NCBI GenBank assembly: GCA_014607495.2
Contig: CP053163.1
Location: 10,024,716 to 10,088,715, forward strand
DNA length: 64,000 nucleotides
Source: Carposina sasakii
Lineage: Eukaryota > Arthropoda > Insecta > Lepidoptera > Carposinidae
Reading direction: 5' to 3'
Position numbers and translations under genes: made by a program
Notes under the pieces: model-generated
The model's input: only the letters and a program-made list of their open reading frames with translations
Database searches by the model: none
What the model was told of the DNA's origin: nothing
In this document: positions 1 through 10,800 of the stretch, piece by piece
How positions within the stretch are numbered: position 1 is the stretch's first letter
Layout: every line of letters begins with the position of its first letter

Positions 1-323
1 GGCTGCCCAGCGCATTTCGCAGTGCAAGTAAGAGATTTCCTTGACCAGGAATATCCGGGAAGGTGGATTGGACGTTCGGGCACTATCTCGTGGCCCGCCC
101 GTTCACCAGATTTAAATCCCCTGGATTTTTCTATTGGGGAGTTCTCAAAGAAAAAGTTTACTCAAAGCCCATTGAGAACGTAGCCGACCTGCGTGAACGC
201 ATTTCTCAAGCAGCTGAGGCGATCAACTCTCGAAGATATGCCCGACTAATAAGTAGATCTTTTTTAAGAAGATGTAGGGCTTGTATTGAGGCTGATGGTA
301 AACAATTTGAACATTTATTGTAA
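1..323 (+). pseudogene. Tc1/mariner-superfamily transposase, C-terminal fragment, frameshifted
   Basis: This is the C-terminal part of a DDE/DDD transposase that continues off the left edge. Frame 1 (positions 1-129) reads a typical end of the catalytic core, with WIGR, then SWPARSPDLNPLDF, in which the SPD aspartate is the expected last catalytic residue. At the T run 126-131 the reading moves to frame 3, which continues FYWGVLKEKVY and a helical tail ending QFEHLL and TAA at 321-323. Families of this type normally read DFFxWG through this point, so one T appears to be missing and the copy cannot encode an intact enzyme. The GTG at 63 is not a real start. Insect genomes carry many such elements (proteins often annotated with DUF4817). 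The family call is from remembered motifs, not a search. Confidence 0.85.
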
Positions 324-1040
324 TAAAAAACGTTATTTCTCTATCATCTGACTTTTATTCCAACAAACCTAATTATTTTACTAATTTTACTAACTTTTTT
401 TCACTTTGGTAAAAGTGGCGTCACTATCTGTCTCGCTCACTCATGGCGAACATACCCATTATCCATCTCTCTCATCATTTTGTCTTAAAATTAAGAACCT
501 ACCTAGAGCTTGTGTGAATTAAAAACATTTTAACTGAGTAAAATGAGATAGCAAAAATCGGGTTACTTGAGGTTTTAATTTTTTTACTCTTTTCTATTGT
601 ATGGAACTAACAAGTATTGTACCATTTTAGAATTCTGATTAAATGCGCCAACTTTTAATGCCACTTGCCAAGGCACTCTAGTACATTTTTTTTATAGGAG
701 GGCCTGTCAAAGTCGACGAATCTTGAAAATTTTAAATTCGTAGTTTAACAAATAGTCTCAATTCTCGGAAACTTGAGGCAATTGTGTCATTATTTTTTAT
801 TGGGATTCTAGAAATGTTATTTAGGATTACGTTTCCAAAGTTCAAATGAACAAAAATAAAAAAGAATAACCACAATAACCGAAAAATGGTACAGTTTGAT
901 CAAATTTCTAGGTTTCTCTTAAAATGCCCATAATTTTCAAACTGCATGGGATAGATTTTTTTTCAGATTTTTCTCGTGATGGTTATGATCAATCCTGTCA
1001 CCCCGTTTCGGCTTGACGTTGAGTTTTGGGACATCCTGTA
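324..1040 (+). mobile_element. 3' non-coding part and terminal end of the mariner-like element
   Basis: AT-rich non-coding DNA follows the transposase stop and runs to a terminus reading TTTTGGGACATCCTGTA at about 1024-1040. That is the reverse complement of a TACAGGATGTCCCAAAA-type inverted terminal end, as expected for this class. The 5' half of the element is outside the window, so the matching terminus and target duplication cannot be seen here. Confidence 0.6.
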
Positions 1041-1550
1041 TATAACCTGCTGACGTACAACCCGCCATTTTCTTCACAGCTGACGGTTTCTATAATTATT
1101 ATTATTGTTAAAACTACTGATGTGCAAATTTTCGGACGAACAGAAATAATTTTTGGTTTTTTTTTTTTGACATTCTCTCCCCACTCGCCCCACCCTGAGT
1201 GCGCCTGCTGACGCTCAATTCAATTGATGTCCTCATCTAAACTATCAATTGCACTCAAAATCGATCGGCCTAAAATCACCATCAAAAATGCAACGCTACC
1301 TCCCGGACTACAAGCATTTTTTCAAAACTGTATTCATGGATTGGGTGGTTACCGTGAACTCTCAAGGTAGCATTGTTTAATCGCAAATGCGATATTTTCA
1401 TTATAACGGCGCGGCAACAACATAATTAATTACGCAGTTAATTTTTCTTGACCGATTGAATCGATAGAGGTTCGTCGTAGAAACATTTCCTCTAATAGGA
1501 AGGCTTCCTTTAATGTTGCGATGAAGTCTGATCCTGTGCAGATGCGGGAT
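1041..1550. other. intergenic, nothing recognised
   Basis: AT-rich DNA with no coding region, repeat relative or regulatory motif that I can support. Confidence 0.6.
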
Positions 1551-1712
1551 TTCACTAGAATACATCAGCTGCATCTCCTTCTATGCATGTCGTAAGAGTC
1601 GACTATGGAACTCAGACATATCTCAGGCTATAAGCTAGGAACTCGTCACTGATTATCAACATCTGTAACCTATGCTGGACGTGGCTGTGTGATCTCCTAT
1701 AAGATCCTGCAG
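1551..1712 (-). repeat. dispersed repeat family A, copy 1
   Basis: Reverse-oriented member of a family of about 180-200 bp found ten times in the window. The consensus order in the forward sense is CGGCTACGTTCCC, then ATCCCACAGCCA, ACAGATGT, GTTGCTAGCTTATCGCC, GAGTTCC, TCGACTCTTACGACATGCACGG, and CAGCTGATGTATTCTAGTG. No coding capacity and no clear terminal inverted repeats are visible. Confidence 0.75.
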
Positions 1713-2139
1713 TGGATCCAGGGAAGGTCGACACCCTTAGTTGGACTGGGCAAGTGAAGCTGCTTAGGGGCAACTAGTACCTATGCAATAAACTTTTGTG
1801 AGCAATTCATATTTTTATAGGTTGCAACAAACCAATCTGAGGCAATATTATTTAATTAATTGACTGCAAGTAAATTGAATATTATTTGCTGTAAATGCAT
1901 ACTTACTAAAGTTTCCTTATTGTATTTCGCGGTTCCGTAAGAACCAATCTTTATTTGCACAATCAAAACACTCTTTTCAGTGCTCGTAAAGTTATATCCT
2001 TCGAAATCAATTTACACAAGATGTTAACAAAGATATTGGATTCTCGCTAATAAATAAGGTGTCATGTCAGTTTCTGCATCATGAGTGTGAGTGTCTCAAT
2101 TCAGCTTGATCGAATTATTTCACTATGATAATAGTGGCT

Positions 2140-2500
2140 GTAGCATGAAGAAGGTATAAAAGAGGAGGTGGGACTATGAACTGAGTCGTGTGGCAATCGT
2201 GAGGCCATGACGTCATGATAGGGGCAGAGCCAGTGTAACGCAGTAGCTGTAACCACACGCTTGTGCTCCGAAATGTAACCGTATTAAAATTACAAAGACA
2301 CTAGCGCTTTTATCAGGGTGGGTACTTTTTTTTTACTAAAACGTAGTATAATATTGCCATCTAGTGATAAGTAATTGCACTAGTAAAACAATCTTGAACC
2401 ATATTGATAATGAGCAAGTAGTTTGACTAGTCACTACAAGGTGGTTTCTATGTAAATGGGCAGGGCTACAGTGTTCAATGCTCCCCTCGTCCCGTGACAA
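2140..2500 (+). repeat. dispersed repeat family E, long copy (possibly LTR-derived)
   Basis: Shares its two ends with the copy at 24958-25180, which lies in the opposite orientation. Shared blocks include TATAAAAGAGGAGGTGGGAC, CGTGAGGCCATGACGTCA, AGCTGTAACCACAC and CACTACAAGGTGGTTTCTAT. A TATA-like motif at 2155 and the general layout resemble an LTR, but no primer-binding site or coding region is seen. This copy has roughly 150 bp in the middle that the other lacks. Confidence 0.65.
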
Positions 2501-2939
2501 GACAGCCGTGTTTATGTATGTTTCGCATCGTGAACTTGATTGGTGGATAAGTAAGAAACGCTAAGGCGATCGAAATCGAATTCGAAACTCACACTCAACG
2601 TTGACCAGGGAAACATAAATTGATTTCGAGATCTTTTAAAAATTAGCTTGCAATAATATAGGGTAACATTCAAACTTTTTTAGTTTATTTTATTTACTAC
2701 ATAGTCAGTAGAAAATGTATGCATGATCTGCTGGAATATAATTTGTGTCTGTAAATAATATTAGGTTTAATGTGCAAATCATTCTGTATATCATTATTTT
2801 AAACGTCCAATAAACAGGATAAGTTAAGTATATTATAAAAATGTTTTGTGATAGTTGCATAGAAATATAAATTATTGTTAAAAATACAACATAATTATTT
2901 ATTTTATATCTATATCTTCTATCTATACATATAATAAAA

Positions 2940-3151
2940 CTAGTGGACGCCCGTGACTCCGTCCGCGTGGACTGTAGAAAAATCAAAATGACGAAATTAT
3001 CCGGGATAAAAACATTTTCCCGGAATAAAAGGTAGCCTATTATGTTAAGTGGGACCTGTCACAATATATTCCTGAAAACTGCATCGAAATCGGTCCAACC
3101 GTTTCTGAGATTACCATGTACAAACGGATCGATCGTTACAATTTTATTATA
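2940..3151 (-). mobile_element. non-autonomous Helitron-like element, reverse
   Basis: Begins on the + strand with CTAGTGGACGCCCG, the reverse complement of a CTAG-ended Helitron 3' terminus, and continues with the CCGCGTGGACTGTAGAAAAA and TTATCCGGGATAAAAACA blocks shared with copies at 59976, 58840 and 3152. It ends in ATTTTATTATATGTATA, the reverse complement of the usual 5' end. It lies head-to-head with the next element. Confidence 0.7.
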
Positions 3152-3433
3152 TGTATAAATCAAAGATTGTAACGGATCGCTGTCTGTACATGGAAGATAT
3201 ATGAGAAAAAATATTATAGACCTTTATCAATGCAATAGTACCCAAAAGAACGATTTTTGTGTTTGTGCACGCTAATTTCAGAAACGACTGAACCGATTTC
3301 GATGCAGTTTTCAGGAATATATTGTGACAGGCAGGACTCACTTAACATATAGGCTACTTTATCCCGGAAAATTTCGATGTTTAGTTTTTTTTCTGTAGTC
3401 CACGCGGACAGAGTCGCGGGCGTCCTCTATTTA
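3152..3433 (+). mobile_element. non-autonomous Helitron-like element, forward
   Basis: Contains GTAACGGATCGCTGTCTG, GCACGCTAATTTCAGAAACG and CCGATTTCGATGCAGTTTTC, and ends in GTCGCGGGCGTCCTCTA, matching the copy at 58840-59162. With the preceding reverse copy it forms a large imperfect inverted repeat whose 5' ends meet at about 3152. Confidence 0.7.
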
Positions 3434-3737
3434 AATAAATAATTTTATGCATTAACTTTTTTGTTTTATCGAGTGATTCACAAGTTCTGTATTTTAATAC
3501 ACATTCCTAAAACATTATAAATATACGATTTGGTATTGTTCTTTACATAAATTATTTTGAGATTTTTCATTTACTTATGGTTTTTTAATAAAAAATAATA
3601 ATATACGTTTCTTTTAAAGATTATGGTTTAATGATATTTCAATGATATTCTAAAAATACTTATCGCTGCCAATTCGGTCTTGAAGAAAAAATAATTAACT
3701 TAAACTGATTGTTCTTACGTTTTTACTGCTATAAGGG

Positions 3738-4270
3738 GGTTAGTCTACTCTGATCACGCGATCGGATTCTACTTTTAATTCGTTTCATTTGAGGGGAAAC
3801 CGATATCGTGATCAGAGTGTACCATAAAACGTGATCAGTTTTCACTCGGAGCGGATCACGATATCGGTTTCGCCTCAAATCAAACGAATGAAAAGTAGAA
3901 TCCGATCGCGTGATCAGATTCCACCGAGACAACGTATAATGTCCACTTTGATCACATTAACTTCAATGTGTTACAAAAAATAATAAATATCATTTTATTT
4001 AGTCCAAACAATAAGTAGCAAATGTCAGTAACAGTCATTTATTAATTTTCTAATTGTAGAATTTCCAGTATTTTCTATAGCACTTTGAAGTTAATGTGAT
4101 CAAAGTGGACATTATTATATACGTTGTCACGGTAGAATCGGATCACGCGATCGGATTCTACTTTTCATTCGTTTGATTTGAGGCGTAACTGATGTCGTGA
4201 TCAGAGTGTACCTAAAAGCATGATCAGTTTCCACTTGCAACGTATCATAAGATCAGAGTGGTCTTACCCC
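3738..4270. mobile_element. fold-back element family C, copy 1
   Basis: A TGATCA-rich element whose ends read GGTTAGTCTACTCTGATCA and, on the other strand, GGTAAGACCACTCTGATC. It is flanked by the direct repeat TATAAGGG (3730-3737 and 4271-4278), consistent with an 8-bp target duplication. A 62-bp module starting GATCACG occurs three times: 3752-3813 (+), 3854-3915 (inverted) and 4141-4202 (+). Second copy at 27066-27950. No coding capacity. Confidence 0.75.
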
Positions 4271-4278
4271 TATAAGGG

Positions 4279-6419
4279 TGTGTTCCCATTGACGCGAAAC
4301 CAGAATAAGCGCAGCTGAAAGGGCCTTAGTTATTTAGATACTAATCAATAAGTCGCACGAATTCGCAAAATTCGTAGTCGCAGGAACTTTTTCGAGCAAA
4401 GGATTTGTAACATGTTTCTTCGGCCAGCGCCGCGCCGCCGCCCCGTTTCAATGTGTTCACATCCTTACACATTTCTATACAGGCTGATTATGTATCTTTG
4501 CAGAAGCAAATTGCTTAGTAGCAATGCAAGAGCGAAATTTGTATAATTTTCGCTTTGAAATGTGGTATTACTTGAAATTGCTGATACGTAATACAAATTT
4601 TTCAAAAGCGATCAGTGCATATTGTATAATATTTGCTATTGCATTGCGAGGGCCGTTGTATATTAAAAGTTAAATAGTCAATTAATATGAGTACATAGTA
4701 CGTGTACCTAATAATATTCATTATTTACATTACACGCTATATCACAAGGCATTATTTTGTTACATTCAACAACTTCGAGAGTAAGCCAAAATCGTCTTTG
4801 ACTATGTTCTTTATAAAGATATAATGAGGATGCCTTTTCACCAGATATGTTTTTTTTTTTACTTTGCTACGTACTACCAACGGAATTACGGATGCGTTTG
4901 ATGTGTACTAATATTCATTCATCCACAATGTTATGAATTTAATATAGTGGATTTAGCACATTTTTTTTTGTTAAATATTTTGGTGCACTGGCAACACATT
5001 TAAATATTCAGTAAGGTAGGCCTAAGGACTTGTATCCAGGTCAGCAAACTTTATTAAAAAAAAAAAAAATCTGTAAGGTAATTTTTAAAGGTTCAAACGT
5101 TTATTTATTCTAGTTTTAATTAATAAAGAAACAGTTTTATTAGTTACATAATTAATATTGTTATATAAATTGTAAATGAATGCTTGGCGTAGTGAGCGTG
5201 TGATTTTATACTGTATAGCTTCCTTAAACTGTGAAAAACTATATAAATAAAGAAATGATATTTTCATTGATAATTGTTTTTAATTTGTTGTAATTTTTGG
5301 CTTCGCCATCTATTGTTGTTAAATTAAAATGGGAGAACTTGCACTGTAGGTCCTAGTTATTTGAAAATATGGGTTCTTAATTAACTTAAAATGTAATGTT
5401 TACATAAGTTATGTCAACTTATGTCTGTCCCTGTCTATTCTAAATATAAATGGCTGAGTCAGAAAGGGACAAGTACAACAATTAATGCTAAGTTTGTGTT
5501 GTAAGCGTGGTGGTCAGAATCGACCACATTACCTAAGTTATTATAAAATTTGTTATTTAGATATTCTTTGCATTTTCATAAATTACCTTAATGTAGGTAT
5601 TCGACATTTATAACTGTAAATTGTAAAGATTTAATGATAGAAGCTTATTACAATTTTATTGATTCTATTGCCTACTATTCATTATAATAATTTGATCTAG
5701 CGTTAAAATTAATAACAGTAATGTGATTCTTTAGGTACTTGAATACGAAGAGTTTATTACCATTAAAATTAATTGCCTGTTTAATAATAATGAATCTTTG
5801 TAAGATGTGTTTTTAATTATTATTTCAATAACGGTTATCCGGCTCGAAGGACCATCTTAAAATGACTAAAAGAATGAAGTGTTGATGGAAACAAGTCATC
5901 TGTCTTACAAATGGGCTCGGTCTCAGTTACACTAGATGTTTCTAATTTGAAGTTTGCATTTGTAAAAATAGAACTAAAATACGAGGACAGTAAGTCCGCA
6001 TTTGAAGCGAAATTTATAGTGAGACCCGGGAAGGTCGAAGTCAATGGACCAGTGGACAACTGGTAAATTTTAATAATACTGAATTGCAAGAAGCGTGCAA
6101 TTCAGAAGATCGTTGTCCCTGCCTACTGACATAAATACGTAACTGGCTAGTTCAACCTTCCGTGCTTAGCAATTTCACAATTTTCTCCATCGCTTGCCTT
6201 AGCTAGACAGCTATGGTTAGAATGATTTCGCTAGCATGGTCAAATAATTTGGTAAGCTTATACGAGTATCTACTGTATTCGCTGTCAAGGACTAGGAGTT
6301 CCTAACAAATTCTAATTTCACACTATTGTTTCACGCGAGTACGTTTATAACAAGCAGGAAATTTGGCTTCCACCGTAGTTCCCGGTATTTTAAAATAGGT
6401 CATTAATATAAGTTTAATT
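4279..6419. other. intergenic upstream of Chsy1, mostly featureless
   Basis: Contains a short GC-rich patch at 4420-4450, a copy of repeat family N at 4484-4555, and a decayed stretch at 5440-5530 related to the hairpin element at 46446-46592 (shared ATAAATGGCTGAG and GTCGATTC/GAATCGAC ends). Otherwise AT-rich with no supported coding region. Confidence 0.55.
4484..4555 (-). repeat. dispersed repeat family N, copy 1
   Basis: Shares TAGCAATGCAAGAGCGAAA and the GATTA-GTA-CAAAGC context with 60862-60945 (same orientation) and 61535-61600 (opposite). Diverged, short and without coding capacity. Confidence 0.5.
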
Positions 6420-6456
6420 AATATAAGCGAGCCGCTGACCCCCGCCGCCGGTAGCT

Positions 6457-6484
6457 CAGACAATGCACGTCCAAGCATTGTCTG
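6457..6484. other. perfect 10-bp stem-loop in Chsy1 leader region
   Basis: CAGACAATGC and GCATTGTCTG are exact reverse complements separated by the 8-nt loop ACGTCCAA. Function unknown; it could act in DNA or in the leader RNA if transcription starts upstream. Confidence 0.7.
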
Positions 6485-6935
6485 TACGTCTATTGTCATC
6501 GCGGTCCAGACGCGATGAATGGGACAAGTTCATTCGAATCCGGCCGGCTAGCTGGACGGGGACGGAAATAGCCGGACAGGTATGTGCGAACGAGAGACGT
6601 GAGCTCCGGTGTGCGTGGACATAGAATTACCGCTGCTTGGGTTGGGTTTGTTTTGAGTTATGAGTCAGTCCAGTCGACTGACGAGCGGCACACGTGTCCC
6701 GCCCGGCTCTAGCGCTGTGCCGCGCTCGGTGTAAACTGAACTGTAATATGAACAGCTCGCATTACGATACGCGCCGCGCTTCGCTGCACTCGCCTTGCCG
6801 ATAACATCTGCGAATTCGATATTTAGGACGGTGATACCGCGATAGTGACTCGATTACGGCGCGACACGGCCCGGACCGGTCGGCCATGTGATCCCACCGA
6901 TGGGAGTGAGTAACGGACATAAAAGCCGCCCGCTA

Positions 6936-7013
6936 ATGTCTACCCCTCCCGGTCGCTACAAAAAAGGGATAAAAAGACTATTCCTGGAACGCACACATGT
7001 GGATGCCGGGTAA
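6936..7013 (+). other. upstream open reading frame in Chsy1 leader (25 codons)
   Basis: ATG at 6936 opens a frame that ends at TAA 7011-7013, 36 bp before the main start. A second one (ATG 6997, TAA 7030-7032) ends 16 bp before it, and two more lie at 6748-6804 and 6886-6891 (ATG followed at once by TGA). If the transcript includes them they could lower translation of the synthase. This depends on the unmapped transcription start. Confidence 0.4.
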
Positions 7014-7048
7014 CCGTGGGTGCAGTCGTTAACGTCAGTCCCGCCACG

Positions 7049-7813
7049 ATGCCGCGGAGGAGCAAGTGGATGCATCTGGTGGCCGGCATCGTCGCCGGGG
7101 TCACCGTCGGGATATTCCTCAAGTTGTGTTTGAGGCCAACTTCGAGGACTACTATGGATGCCTGCCCGGATACCGCTAAAGAGTACGTAGCACCAGACCC
7201 TTTGGCGCTGGTGGATTTGAAGGCAAATGAAACAATTGAAAACTCCAACCGGACGTTAGTTTTTGTGGGTGTAATGACAGCCGAGCAGTACTTAGAGACG
7301 AGGGCGAGAGCCGTGTATGACACCTGGAGCCAGGACCTGCCTGGGCGGATCGCTTTCTTCAGCTCCGAAGTGTCTCGCGCTCCAGGTCTCCCGCTGATCC
7401 CGCTTCGAGGAGTGGACGACAGTTACCCTCCGCAGAAGAAGTCGTTCTTGATGCTGTTGTACATGTACGAGAAGTATGGCGATAGATTTGAGTGGTTCAT
7501 GCGTGCTGACGATGACGTGTATGTGAGGGGTGATAAGTTGGGGGAGTTTTTACGTTCAGTGGACAGTAGAAAGCCTCAGTTCATAGGCCAAGCCGGAAGG
7601 GGAACAAACGCAGAAAGAGACGCGTTGGCGTTGGACTACAATGAAAACTTTTGCATGGGTGGTCCAGGAGTGTTGTTTTCTCGGGAAACCTTGAGGAGGG
7701 TGGCTCCTCACGTGAAGTACTGTCTGAAGCACCTGTACACAACCCACGAGGACGTGGAGCTCGGTCGCTGTGTGGCCAAGTTTGCTGGAGTCTCTTGCAC
7801 ATGGAGTTATGAT
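7049..7813 (+). CDS. Chsy1: Chsy1 exon 1 (residues 1-255)
   Basis: Starts at ATG 7049 (context CCACGATGC), chosen because the membrane anchor follows at once and nothing conserved lies upstream. It codes the anchor, stem, and nearly the whole first catalytic domain, including ADDDVYV (153-159) and HEDVELGRC (from 233). It ends TGG AGT TAT GAT before the donor GTGAGT at 7814, phase 0. Confidence 0.93.
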
Positions 7814-10800
7814 GTGAGTAGACATAATTAAGACATTTTAAATTATGTAAAGGGTTCTTTTGCGAATGTAACCTATCTAAAATTATCCACAGTACCTTTT
7901 CGACGTTATTGCTGTTCTTTTGTGAACTTTGTTGATCGTTAAATTTTTACAGTTTTCTTATTTCCCTGAAAATATGTAGTTCAATTTCTCATGGGACTGG
8001 CCACCGTTACGAGTATTACATTATATTATGATTTAAAAGCGCAGATTATGAGTGAAATCAAATATGTATATGGGCCGTTGCAAATTAAGTCTGACAATAC
8101 AGATACGCAAAATACTATGATTATTGTTGTGCAAAAAGTGATTGTAAGATATCTAGCTCAAGCTGAGTATAGTTCGCGGTAAGATAATCTCGTGACTCGC
8201 GAATTTGTCCATATTTCAGACTAGAAATGTTATGGCCTTGACGTTATTTGGTATAAGAAATTCTTCAATGTTCCCAAAAACTGTTTCTTATCCACTCATC
8301 ACTACATCGGTTGTACCTTCTCACTCATGGGCCACTCCATCTCTAATTCTCCATCTATTTTGGCTTATCTTGATTCATTCTGGAACAGTTGTTTTCAATT
8401 ACAATGGTACACCCCAAATATGTAAAGTGAATTCGTGCTCAATTCATGGTAATTCTGACGGAACGCAACAAACGTTGTTTAGATGTTTAGACTGAGTCAT
8501 TATTATTGCTAATCTTTGCAATACAATGCTGATTACAATACTTTTATTAAATATTTAGTGAAATTATGTACCTAGTATGTCATGTCCTCTGATGATTGCC
8601 TATTCGTTGTATTTAATAATCCTCATTTATCTAGGTAGCAAGCCAATCACCTAACAACCACCTAGTGACTTACATTTGACTTCATACAATTTGTCAAGAC
8701 TTGTACGACCTTAGGTATCAAATCAAGTTACTTGAAGAACAGTAAACAACATTATTTGTAATTGCCTAATATGTAATAGCTTAGATGTTACGGTGCAGTT
8801 GTAAGTTGATTAACATGGTACAGGTTAACTAGACACCTCTCAAAATCCTCGCAGTTACATGAATATTCTTTTCCGTGAGAACCCTTAAATATATCCTAGC
8901 CTCTATGAGACCCTTCTCACATCGAACATCGACTGAAAATCAGATCTATTTATATAAGAGAAACATTTACATGATTCAAGAAAAGTGGTTGCTGTCGGTC
9001 TGTGCCAGATCAGTTTCTATTCTTTACCTTCCTAAATTCAGAAGTTTACCACAATTCCAGAGATAATGGGCCTGAAAACAATGTCGCCGCTTCTCAAGGT
9101 CCCTTTTTGAGTTTTTTGCACGTGCACAGGATGTCTAATGATGTGAATGGCTTTAAAAGGGAGTCGCGTCGCGTCTCGGCGACTTTGATTTTAGTACCAA
9201 AGCATTATGAGCATCTATTTGATCACCATCGGTTGTTATTGTTATTGTCTGGCTGTTTACTTTTACACGTCATCTATAATTATACCCGATTGAGGAAACG
9301 ACATCAAATCAAAACTACTGGCGTGATAGAGCGTGATACCACTAGAAGGCATATGTATATATTATAGGAAGTAGGTTGGGTCCTATTTATTTATCTATCT
9401 TTGTCTCGTTTCTATTTCAAATTCATAGGATCCCTCAAACATTTTATTAGGTATTTAGGGTTTTGAGTTTTCGTACGAATGTCTACCTACTTCAGAAATA
9501 CACTATATTGTTATGTTTCTACTTCAGAAATATTCTAGGCAAATACGTCAAAGTATTTTTTGTGGTCACAATTTATTATGTAACTTATGGTTTTTGTCTT
9601 TAGGTAACTTGTTCGCGTCGAAAATGTCAAGGTAAATTCATATTTTTTTGCTTTTTCTCTGATTTACACATGTTAACCGAACATTTTACAGGAACAACAA
9701 CTACCTATGGCTTCTAAATTATTTTATTTTCCTTATTAAAGTTTTATCATACGCTAACTAAAATATAGCATAGATAGATGTCTATCTATGCCATACTTTA
9801 TGTCTATCTTAAAAAGTGTTTTCCTGTATCAAATTGGATCAAAAGTGTTGGGCCGAAATAAAGGCGCGGAGAAATCTTATTCCCGAATCTGTTGACAAAA
9901 AAAAAGAAGATTGGCAATGACCCGTCTTCGACGGACCGGTTTCTGGACCCGTTCTCGATCCGAGCGCCTAAGTTACGTTACAAATCTAACTTCAACATAT
10001 TCGTATTTACATGAAAACTAATCTTTAAACAACAGGATATAAGGGCTATCAGATGCCTGGGTATGTAGATGTCTGTAGTTATGAGTATTGTATTCCAATG
10101 TTGACTAATATTTACACATGTGGATCGTTGACTTTTTGGTAATACGAGTATGATGTTAGTTGGACTGCAGAAATTCTTTTTGCCCTTTGGTTCTTATCGT
10201 GTATATTGGCAAAGATAAAATCTACTTTAAGTAGGAAAGGAAGTGTCTGTTATGTTGAATCTTGTACTTAGTCGCTACAAATAAGTCGACGGTTACAAGT
10301 CCTTGTGGGTTTTACCTAACATGAATTATTGAAATGAAGAAAATTGCACATGTTGCAGATGATCATATTATGATAAATGAATAGAATTATTGATGACATT
10401 GTTAAGAACAGGTACTTGATAAATTAGATATTAAATGTAGCCTCTGACACAGATTATATAATATTACAAAACTCATATTTATAAATGGGGAAGAGACGGA
10501 TTGACTTTACTCCCAACATGTAGTCATACTTTGTAGAGAAATGTCGCAGTTTAAGCTCACTGACAATACTGATGAATTTTTATTAATATAACCCAAATAA
10601 ATAAAAGCTAAAGATATATCCTCCGCCCAACTCCGCCCTATGTGTCAGTTGTCTACATGCGTATTTTTTTGTATCGATAAAACCGTATTTCAACGTTATC
10701 ATACTTCGTTTTTGTCATTTTCTGTTCAACAATGTTAAAATCCATATCATTAAAATTGAATTATGTATCTACAACGGCACCTGCTTAGTAACGAAGATAA

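Larger units (their letters stand above)
6420..7048 (+). promoter_or_regulatory. GC-rich leader/promoter region of Chsy1
   Basis: GC content rises sharply compared with the flanks from about 6430 up to the Chsy1 start codon, as expected for a 5' untranslated exon and core promoter. No convincing TATA box was found and the transcription start is not identifiable by eye. The region holds a perfect hairpin (6457-6484) and several upstream ATGs with short reading frames (6748-6804, 6886-6891, 6936-7013, 6997-7032). Confidence 0.5.

Noticed and set aside
6450..6550. tRNA-like motifs (GGTAGCTCAGAC and TTCGAATCC) in the Chsy1 leader region
   Set aside because: The spacing is roughly right for A and B boxes, but no cloverleaf can be drawn: the D and anticodon arms do not pair and the perfect 10-bp hairpin is in the wrong place.
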